NCBI GenBank assembly: GCA_027364815.1
Contig: DAHXOQ010000014.1
Location: forward strand, 1 to 22,873
Origin: Acidobacteriaceae bacterium
GTDB lineage: Bacteria > Acidobacteriota > Terriglobia > Terriglobales > Acidobacteriaceae
Direction: 5' to 3'
DNA length: 22,873 bases
The position numbers were made by a program, and so were the translations under genes. Shown here piece by piece: positions 7,239 to 13,373 of the stretch; the stretch's first letter is position 1, and the number at the start of each line of letters is the position of its first letter. The notes beneath the pieces were generated by a model. That model saw nothing but the letters and a program-made list of their open reading frames with translations, was not told the origin of the DNA and did no database searches.

Positions 7239-8276
7239 ATGGACCGGGAAGCCGAGCGAGGCATTGAGCAGCAAAAATTGGAGCAGCTAAAATCAACTGC
7301 GCCGGAGCAAAAGATGACGCGCCGCGATGCGATGCTTCAGCTTTTGCGATTGGGTGGAGTGGCCGCAAGTGCGGGTGCTGCGGCATTCTGGCTCAACGAG
7401 CACAGCGTTCGTCCGGTTCCGACAGTTCCTGAGCAGGCGCGCCGGGATCATCGCAGTGCGAGCGATCCACAACTGCCGCATCTGACGGTGGTGCAAGGCG
7501 GAGAGCCTCGGGCGTTGGTGCAGCGCGCGCTTGAAGATCTCGGCGGCATCCGTCGATTTGTGAGCGCCAACGATGTGGTGGTAATCAAACCCAACATCGC
7601 ATGGGACCGCACGCCGGAGCAGGCGGCCAACACCAATCCTGAAGTAGTTGCCGAGGTTGTGCGGCAGTGCCGGCAGGCGGGAGCGAAGCGCGTCCTCGTC
7701 ACCGACGTCAGCTGCAATGAGCCGCGCCGGTGTTTTCATCGCTCCGGAATTCAGGCGGCGGCATTGGCGGAGGGGGCAGAAGTGATTCTTCCTGATCCTG
7801 AACTTTTTCGCGAGGTGGATCTGGGAGGCGTGGTGCTCAAGAGCTGGCCCGTCTTTACACCCTTTCTTGAGGCCGACAAAATCTTCAACCTGCCTATCGC
7901 CAAACATCACGAGCTCACCGGCGTGACGCTGGGGATGAAGAATTGGTATGGGATTCTTGGCGGCCAGCGCAACCGGCTTCACCAGCAGATTCACCAGAGC
8001 CTTGCAGACCTTGCCAGCTTCATGTTGCCGACGGTTACGCTTCTTGATGGATATCGGATACTGATTCGCAACGGCCCGACGGGCGGCAACCTTGAAGACG
8101 TTGTGCTGAAAAAGACCATGGTTGCCGGAACAGATCCTGTCGCGATCGATGCCTGGGTGGCCAAAGCGTGGTGGAACCTTGACGCGGAACACTTGCCTTA
8201 TCTGCAAATGGCGGCAGCGCGCGGCCTGGGCACAGTTGACTTTGAAAAGTTACACGTGAAGTTCAGCCAGTTATAG
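7239..8276 (+). CDS. Tat-type DUF362 family protein 2
   Basis: 345 aa; AAGGAG lies 7 bases before ATG 7239. A twin-arginine motif (KMTRRDAMLQLLRLGG, 25-40) and a hydrophobic segment (40-51) follow a charged 24-residue extension, so export or anchoring by Tat is likely though weaker than in the neighbour. DUF362 marks: VVIKPNIAWDRTP (113-125), NTNPEVVAEVVRQC (131-144), VLVTDVS (152-158), the core FNLPIAKHHELTGVTLGMKNWYG (216-238), and GTDPVAIDAW (297-306). H224 and K234 are 10 apart, followed by H248 and H252, repeating the LarA-like spacing of the first copy. The two DUF362 proteins differ clearly outside the core, so they are old paralogues and may form a heteromer. No [4Fe-4S] motif is present. 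Last gene of the cluster; 27 bp separate it from the first copy. Confidence 0.85.
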   Translation: MDREAERGIEQQKLEQLKSTAPEQKMTRRDAMLQLLRLGGVAASAGAAAFWLNEHSVRPVPTVPEQARRDHRSASDPQLPHLTVVQGGEPRALVQRALEDLGGIRRFVSANDVVVIKPNIAWDRTPEQAANTNPEVVAEVVRQCRQAGAKRVLVTDVSCNEPRRCFHRSGIQAAALAEGAEVILPDPELFREVDLGGVVLKSWPVFTPFLEADKIFNLPIAKHHELTGVTLGMKNWYGILGGQRNRLHQQIHQSLADLASFMLPTVTLLDGYRILIRNGPTGGNLEDVVLKKTMVAGTDPVAIDAWVAKAWWNLDAEHLPYLQMAAARGLGTVDFEKLHVKFSQL

Positions 8277-8334
8277 ATTGAAGCTGAGTGCAGTTTGAAG
8301 CGCTAATCGAGGAGAAATGCATTTACGACCCAAT

Positions 8335-8349
8335 GCAGGAAATTCCTGC
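8335..8349. repeat. Short palindrome after the DUF362 genes
   Basis: GCAGGAA-A-TTCCTGC, two perfect 7-base arms round one base. It has no T-run on either side, so it is not an intrinsic terminator. It lies between the end of the lar-DUF362 cluster and the tRNA remnant; its role is unknown. Confidence 0.3.
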
Positions 8350-8391
8350 GCAGCTGAGTTTAAACATGGGTAGTTGCATATCATTTTATGA

Positions 8392-8451
8392 TGGTGCGCA
8401 GAAGGGGACTTGAACCCCCACGATCTTGCGTCCTGCAAATTTGAAATTCGC
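8392..8451 (-). pseudogene. 3' remnant of a tRNA-Leu gene
   Basis: Read on the minus strand, the last 28 bases are a clean tRNA 3' end: T-arm GGGGG-TTCAAGT-CCCCT, acceptor strand TCTGCGC, A73 and CCA. Before it comes a leucine-type long variable arm (GGAC-GCAA-GATC, partly mispaired), then an anticodon-arm-like hairpin GCGAA-TTTCAAA-TTTGC. Read by that stem the anticodon would be UCA; shifted by one base it would be CAA (Leu) with poor pairing. The matching acceptor strand GCGCAGA and a D-arm are absent further upstream, so the gene is truncated. This is what integration at the 3' end of a tRNA gene leaves behind. The intact tRNA-Leu at 13234 has another acceptor stem (GCCCGGA) and is not its source. 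Confidence 0.7.
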
Positions 8452-8554
8452 AATCAGCGAGATTGCAGGGAGTAGTCAGGTTGCAGCAAGCGGAAGAAGA
8501 TTCACTCTACAGATATGGGAAGCCGCCGGAGTCGTGGGCCACATAGTCCGTTCT

Positions 8555-11110
8555 CTAATTAGCGCTCGCCATATGCGCCTTGAGCAGTTCCCGATCATGC
8601 AGCACTTCCTGATTGCCGGGATCGATTTGAAGGGCCTTCTGGAGAACCGCGTCGGCCTCTGTCATATGCGATTGGCGGGCGAGCAATTCGCTGAGATCGA
8701 TGTAAGGCTTGATGAGTTTAGGCGCGCTTTCAATGGCCAGATTGAAGTAGTGCTCGGCGTCGGGGAGTTTGCCTTCGAGGCGATAGAGCAAACCTAAATT
8801 GTCCATCGCGTTGGCATCGCGCGGCTCGATGGCGAGGGCGGCCTTGAACTCCTGCTCGGCTTTGTCGGCCTCTTCGACGCTCACCTGTTTGCGGCCGACA
8901 GCCAGCGCTTTGCCTAAATTGACGTGGGCCTCGGCGTAATCCGGTTTGAGTTCGATGGCTTTGGAAAATTGCGTCGCTGCTTCGTCAACTTGTCCCTGCA
9001 TGGCCAGCGCGATGCCGAGATTGTTGTGCGCCTCGGCAATTTTTGGATCCAGTTCGATGGTCTTGGAATACTCATCGACGGCCTCGCTCAAGTGGCCAGA
9101 CTGGGCCAGCGCATCCGCATAATTTCTGTGCAATTCGGCTAACTCGGGATAGACCTCGAGCGCCACTTTAAAGTGATAGAGCGCCTCCTCGGTGTGTCCT
9201 GTCCTCATCAGAGCGAGCGCCAGGTTGCGATGTCCGCGGACGTAAGCCGGGTTGAGTTTTAACGCTACTTCGTACTCTTTGGCAGCATCGTCGGGCTTGC
9301 CGATTCTATCCAGAACAATGCCTAAATTATTGTGAGCGAGCGCGTCGTCCGGATATCGGACGAGCAGCGCTTGCCAGGCCTCGACGGCTTTATCCAATTG
9401 CCCATTGGCCGCAAATTCGCTGGCGCGGTCGTAATCCTTGTACATTTCTACGGCGGGCGTGGCGATATGCTGCATCTGGTCGGGTGCAATGTTGACGAAC
9501 TCAGGAATGTTCACGGCGCGGTTTGATGCCGTGGCGTTGTCAATGAGAATTGCGGGACTGTCATTGCCCTGCTCGTCGATGTGGGTGAGAAACATTTTGG
9601 TGTAGGGGCCGCGGCTCTTCGACGAAAAAACCAGCCAGCGACCATTGGGCGACCAGCTATGCCAGGAGTTCATGGGAGTCATGTTGGCGTTGAGCAGGCG
9701 CGCCTTGCCGCCCTGCGCAGGGATGATGTAGAGCTTGCTGTCCGGGCGCATGAGTTCGCCGTTGCGGGCCTGGACAAAGACAATCCAGCGACCGTCGGGC
9801 GAGACCTTGGGGAAGGAGTTGCTCATGCCGTTGTTGGATGCGCCGAGGATGGGTTCTGCCTTGCCCCCGCGTCCCTCGTTGAAGGGAACCCGGTAAAGAT
9901 CGTACTGCATTTGCAGTTCATTGGGGTCGTTGGCATAGGTTGCCTGCTTGGCTCCCGCAGGGTAGGGATCTTTGGCCTTGGCGCGGGAAAAGACGATGTA
10001 TTTTTCATCGGGACTCCATACGCCGTTGGTTTGCACGTAGTCGGGATCGTCGGCGCCGGGCAGCGGATGGCGCTCGCTGGTGGCGCGGTCAAGCCATGCA
10101 ATGATTCCGCGAGCCGGATAGAAGACTTGCAGAAAATGGTAATCCTTGAAGTTGGCAACGTAAGCATTGTTCACGGTGGGCCGGTCGGGGCGCGTCACCA
10201 TGGTGAGCACATATTTTCCGGTGGGCGAAACCTGTGACATGAAAGCCACGCGATTGAATTTGTAGTGCTTCTCCTCGCTCGGATCCCAGTTGACCATATC
10301 CTTGGTGTCGATCGACATCTGCTGCTTGATGGGAACCAGCGCGTAGAGCCCCTTGTCGTTCTGCGGGCCGTCCATGTCCATGCCCATGGTCTTGCCGTCG
10401 AGCGAGAAGGAGTGGCAATTGGCGCAGGTGTGAATTTTTTCAATGACCACGCGGCTATCCAGCCGGCTGATATCGCGCAGCCGCCATTTGATGAGCGGAA
10501 TGGCAGCCGGGGCCAGCGGCTTGATGACGCCGTGCTCGCTCTCGGATGGCATCAGCGGCACGTCGCGGTAGAAGATCGGCGCGCCCACAGGATCCTGCGA
10601 GGTTTGAATCACTGTTTTTCCCGTGGAAAGAAGCGCCGCGGAATCGGCCTGGCGGAAACCCGTGATGACGACGGTGGCAGGAGCGGTGACGGCGTGCTTC
10701 TTGCTCTGCTCCCACGCGGCAGTATCGGGACGCCAGGAGTGAGACGCTTCCAGCTCCGGAGGCAACTTGGGCAGTTCGTTCACAGGCGCAACGCAACTCG
10801 GGTCGATCTCACCGAGATCCATTTTTTCGCCGGTGGATTCAAAATGCAGGGGAGCGGAACCATCGGCAAAGCTGACATCAATGCTCCAGCGGTCAGCCGA
10901 TGCCGCGGGGTCATGCCACAGAAATGTTGGCGGCGTAATCTCCGGCGGAAAGATGGAGCCGGTGCGCGGGTAGTCGACCGTGACCTCCGCCGCAGCTTCT
11001 TTGTTTGCATGAACCGCTGGAATGACCATGCGCGGGCTGGGCACAAGTAACAGCACAGCTGTGAGAGCACAGCTTGCAAAGGCCAGCAACGCGGCGGCAA
11101 TTCGGTTCAT
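8555..11110 (-). CDS. Secreted haem c / PD40 beta-propeller / TPR protein
   Basis: 851 aa; AAGGAG lies 5 bases before the ATG. A Sec-type signal or anchor covers residues 1-35. An N-terminal Ig-like region (about 45-220; VDYPRTGSIFPPEITPPTF) is followed by a single haem c motif, C229-A-N-C232-H233, then 'LDGKTMGMDMDG'. Next come TolB/PD40-type propeller blades (VSPTGKYVLT, WSPDEKYIVFSRA, VSPDGRWIVFVQA, WSPNGRWLVFSS; about 290-510). From about 560 to the end there are seven to eight TPR units (AHNNLGIVLDRIGKPDDAAK, AHNNLGIALAMQGQVDEAAT). Sec export fits haem c maturation outside the cytoplasm. Inferred role: a periplasmic or surface scaffold with one redox centre; substrate unknown. It is convergent with the lar-DUF362 cluster. 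Confidence 0.85.
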   Translation of the reverse strand: MNRIAAALLAFASCALTAVLLLVPSPRMVIPAVHANKEAAAEVTVDYPRTGSIFPPEITPPTFLWHDPAASADRWSIDVSFADGSAPLHFESTGEKMDLGEIDPSCVAPVNELPKLPPELEASHSWRPDTAAWEQSKKHAVTAPATVVITGFRQADSAALLSTGKTVIQTSQDPVGAPIFYRDVPLMPSESEHGVIKPLAPAAIPLIKWRLRDISRLDSRVVIEKIHTCANCHSFSLDGKTMGMDMDGPQNDKGLYALVPIKQQMSIDTKDMVNWDPSEEKHYKFNRVAFMSQVSPTGKYVLTMVTRPDRPTVNNAYVANFKDYHFLQVFYPARGIIAWLDRATSERHPLPGADDPDYVQTNGVWSPDEKYIVFSRAKAKDPYPAGAKQATYANDPNELQMQYDLYRVPFNEGRGGKAEPILGASNNGMSNSFPKVSPDGRWIVFVQARNGELMRPDSKLYIIPAQGGKARLLNANMTPMNSWHSWSPNGRWLVFSSKSRGPYTKMFLTHIDEQGNDSPAILIDNATASNRAVNIPEFVNIAPDQMQHIATPAVEMYKDYDRASEFAANGQLDKAVEAWQALLVRYPDDALAHNNLGIVLDRIGKPDDAAKEYEVALKLNPAYVRGHRNLALALMRTGHTEEALYHFKVALEVYPELAELHRNYADALAQSGHLSEAVDEYSKTIELDPKIAEAHNNLGIALAMQGQVDEAATQFSKAIELKPDYAEAHVNLGKALAVGRKQVSVEEADKAEQEFKAALAIEPRDANAMDNLGLLYRLEGKLPDAEHYFNLAIESAPKLIKPYIDLSELLARQSHMTEADAVLQKALQIDPGNQEVLHDRELLKAHMASAN

Positions 11111-11217
11111 TCAAACTCCTTGAAACGAACGACTAGCAACGAACGTCCGGCACAGAAACGGGGAACTGTGCCTGACAGGGTGAGCGCAGGGCTTCGGTAA
11201 CGATTTTAGCCGGGGCC

Positions 11218-11274
11218 GGCGGTTGTAGTCGAGACTCGCGGTTGTAGTCGGGGCTGGCGGTTGTAGTCCAGACT
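11218..11274. repeat. Three 19-bp tandem repeats
   Basis: Three adjacent 19-base units share the core GCGGTTGTAGTC with a variable tail (GAGACT, GGGGCT, CAGACT). They lie in the 568-bp gap between the haem c protein (start 11110) and pyrD (start 11679). The rest of the gap holds a palindrome (11398-11413), a 21-bp repeat (11597-11650) and no convincing gene. Confidence 0.6.
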
Positions 11275-11397
11275 AGCCATGTGGTGCAAGGGGCCAGTGG
11301 CCAGGGGCAGCAGGATGTCTTCTTGGCTTCATGCCCAGTTCGTGTCAGACCTTGAGCATCCGACTACATATATTCATGATTCATCGTTTAAATGAAC

Positions 11398-11413
11398 AGT
11401 GATGCGCATCACT
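11398..11413. promoter_or_regulatory. Perfect 16-bp palindrome upstream of pyrD, candidate operator
   Basis: AGTGATGCGCATCACT is identical to its reverse complement. It lies about 265 bp before the pyrD start in a gene-free stretch. Its length and symmetry suit a dimeric helix-turn-helix regulator. I cannot assign it to a known regulator, and no strong promoter was found next to it. Confidence 0.35.
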
Positions 11414-11596
11414 CACGCGGATGAACGTTTTGATCAGAGGAGTGGTTCGACGGTTGGCGCCGCCATCATGAGAGAGCTAAGTGTGGATTCGCCCACCGGG
11501 TTCTCACCGCTCACTGACTCTGCGGGCGAGTATCATAGACGTGTAGCACCGCTCAATAAAACCCCACGGGAAATAACGCACTTTTTCCCTCTAAAA

Positions 11597-11650
11597 GAAT
11601 TGGGCAAGGTTGAAAAAGAATTGGGCAAGATTGAAAAAGAATTGAACAAG
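11597..11650 (+). repeat. 21-bp direct repeat (2.6 copies) just before pyrD
   Basis: Unit GAATTGGGCAAGGTTGAAAA plus one A at 11597-11617, repeated with one change at 11618-11638, then a partial copy to 11650. The period is a multiple of three. In an open frame from 11399/11402 to 11656 it encodes a heptad-like ELGKVEK-ELGKIEK-ELNKY, which would be a short charged coiled coil. That 84-85 aa frame lacks a Shine-Dalgarno and has no recognisable N-terminal part, so I do not call it a gene. Confidence 0.6.
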
Positions 11651-11678
11651 TACTGATCAAAAAGGAAGCCGCCTCCGC

Positions 11679-12611
11679 GTGAAAACAGATTTGACAGTGA
11701 ATTTGGCCGGGATTGAACTGGCCAACCCCATCATCGCAGCCAGCGGAACCTTCGGGTATGGAATCGAGTTTGAAGAGATTGTCGCGCTCGAAACCATCGG
11801 CGGATTTGTCACCAAGGGAATTTCCCTCAACCCCCTGATGGGCCACCCGCCCACGCGCATTGTGCAGACCGCGGCGGGGATGCTCAACGCAATCGGCCTG
11901 CAGAATATCGGCGTGGACACCTTCATTGAAACCAAGCTCTTCGAGCTGCGCCGCTATCCAAAAGCAAAAATCTTTGTGAACGTCTTCGGGTACACGGTCG
12001 CCGATTACCTGGCCGTGATTGAGCGGCTCAACGCCGCCGAAAATATTTGCGCGTATGAGCTCAACGTCAGTTGCCCCAATGTTCATGCGGGCGGAATGGC
12101 TTTTGGCTCCGATCCCGGATCGCTTGAGTACCTGGTCGCAAGAGCCCGCGCCGTAACCACGCGGCCGTTGATAGTCAAGCTCTCGCCCAACGTCACTTCA
12201 ATCGCGCACATGGCGCGCATCTCGGCTGAAGCCGGCGCCGATGCGGTGAGCCTGGTCAATACTTTTTTGGGGATGGCGATTGATGCCGAGACGCGCACGC
12301 CGAGGCTGAGCAATGTCACTGGTGGACTCTCCGGGCCGGCGATCAAACCCCTCGCGCTGAGAATGGTTTATGAAGCCGCGCGTTCAATCAAGATTCCCGT
12401 CATCGGAATGGGCGGCATCACAACCGCTGAAGACATTGTGGAGTTCATGCTTGCCGGAGCCACAGCCGTGCAAGTGGGCACGGCCAGTTACGCCGACCCC
12501 TGCGCGACTGAAAGCCTTGTCAAATCACTCGCCGGCTGGTGCAAGAGCCACCAGATTGAGCGTGTCGCCAGCCTCACCGGCGCTCTTCAGGTTAAGCAAG
12601 CCGGCGAATAG
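11679..12611 (+). CDS. pyrD: Dihydroorotate dehydrogenase, class 1B catalytic subunit
   Basis: 310 aa from GTG 11679 (GGAAG about 11 bases upstream). It oxidises dihydroorotate to orotate with FMN in pyrimidine synthesis. Residues: NPIIAASGTFGYG (16-28), the FMN-binding lysine in FVTKGIS (K46), NVFGYT (101-106), the class 1 catalytic cysteine C132 in NVSCPNVHAGG, VKLSPN, LVNTFLGMAID, and the phosphate-binding IPVIGMGGITTAEDI and GATAVQVGTA. Cysteine in place of the class 2 serine and the lack of a membrane helix place it in class 1. The overall pattern fits 1B (PyrD-PyrK), which uses NAD+ through the iron-sulfur flavoprotein PyrK. No pyrK lies in the window, so the partner must be encoded elsewhere. 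Confidence 0.95.
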   Translation: MKTDLTVNLAGIELANPIIAASGTFGYGIEFEEIVALETIGGFVTKGISLNPLMGHPPTRIVQTAAGMLNAIGLQNIGVDTFIETKLFELRRYPKAKIFVNVFGYTVADYLAVIERLNAAENICAYELNVSCPNVHAGGMAFGSDPGSLEYLVARARAVTTRPLIVKLSPNVTSIAHMARISAEAGADAVSLVNTFLGMAIDAETRTPRLSNVTGGLSGPAIKPLALRMVYEAARSIKIPVIGMGGITTAEDIVEFMLAGATAVQVGTASYADPCATESLVKSLAGWCKSHQIERVASLTGALQVKQAGE

Positions 12612-12850
12612 CGCACAGCAATTAGGCGAATGCTGCGTCTAACTCTTGGTACAAATTGGCAGGAGGAATCCGATAAGCTACTCCCCGGTCAAATTTCCTC
12701 ATTGACGCAAGCCGCCTGCTGGAAGACACTGAACTCGAAGACTACGTATCAACCCGGCATCTTCACCCGCCGGGCGCCTTTCGATCTCCCGCTGTTGCTT
12801 TTGGCCTGCATCAATGGGCCGCGCATCACCGCTCCACCCAAGGAGGCAGG

Positions 12851-13114
12851 ATGAACGCAGCACTCGAATACATCGAAGAGTGGATTCCTGAACGCATGTC
12901 ACCCGGCACAATCTTTGTGCTTGAATCGCAATCCAACATCGGCTCCGCGCAAAATCCGTACGTCGCAGTCATGAGCTGCCCGCGCTGCGGAACGATGGGA
13001 TTGATTACGCGCCGGCAGCTTGTGGGCTCTGAAAGCATGATCTGCGGCGGCGACGTCTGCTCCGCCGAATATCAGTTGGATGGCGAGACCATTCACTATA
13101 GACCCGTCCAATAA
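12851..13114 (+). CDS. Small four-cysteine (zinc-ribbon-like) hypothetical protein
   Basis: 87 aa with a very good ribosome site (AAGGAGG, 4 bases before the ATG). Two cysteine pairs, SCPRCG (C43, C46) and CGGDVC (C65, C70), resemble a zinc ribbon or rubredoxin-like knuckle, although the second pair is spaced by four residues rather than two. The N-terminal part (ALEYIEEWIPERMSPGTIFV) is helical and acidic. No signal peptide is present, so it should be cytosolic. It stands alone between pyrD (240 bp upstream, with no other gene) and tRNA-Leu. Function unknown; a nucleic-acid or metal-binding role is a guess. Confidence 0.75.
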   Translation: MNAALEYIEEWIPERMSPGTIFVLESQSNIGSAQNPYVAVMSCPRCGTMGLITRRQLVGSESMICGGDVCSAEYQLDGETIHYRPVQ

Positions 13115-13233
13115 CCGCTCACTTCCCGCTCCTCTCACCGCATGCAAATTGCGGCGCGTCGCTGTGCATCTGTGCTTTCATCCATTAACATTGAATGTGT
13201 CGGATCTTCCTGAGTCGCGCGCGAATCAGGCAT

Positions 13234-13320
13234 GCCCGGATGGCGAAATCGGCAGACGCAGCGGACTTAAAATCCGCAGGGAGCAATCCCATGGGGGTTC
13301 AAGTCCCCCTCCGGGCACCA
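13234..13320 (+). tRNA. tRNA-Leu (UAA)
   Basis: 87 nt with encoded CCA. Acceptor GCCCGGA pairs with TCCGGGC. Anticodon arm GCGGA-CTTAAAA-TCCGC has anticodon TAA at 13268-13270. The long variable arm GGGA-GCAA-TCCC is typical of leucine tRNA, and the T-arm is GGGGG-TTCAAGT-CCCCC. All stems pair well, so it should be functional. No integration remnant is seen next to its 3' end. Confidence 0.97.
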
Positions 13321-13373
13321 GAAAATCAATGTACATTCAGTTGCTACTTTCTGATCCGCGCCGGCGTGGTCCA

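Noticed and set aside
8318..8374. 18-codon frame after GAGGAGAA downstream of the second DUF362 gene, considered as a small peptide
   Set aside because: Spacing of the ribosome site is too short, no precursor-like features, and the palindrome at 8335 lies inside it.
8392..8560. Possible complete tRNA-Sec (UCA-like anticodon loop, long variable arm)
   Set aside because: No matching 5' acceptor strand or D-arm is present, the acceptor fits a leucine tRNA, and the variable stem is mispaired; a truncated tRNA-Leu explains it better.
11399..11656. 84-85 aa plus-strand frame before pyrD
   Set aside because: No ribosome site, N-terminal part resembles nothing, overlaps the palindrome; only the repeat at its end is notable, which is reported separately.
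12630..12854. 74-aa plus-strand frame between pyrD and the four-cysteine protein
   Set aside because: No ribosome site and no protein-like pattern; its end overlaps the strong ribosome site of the next gene.
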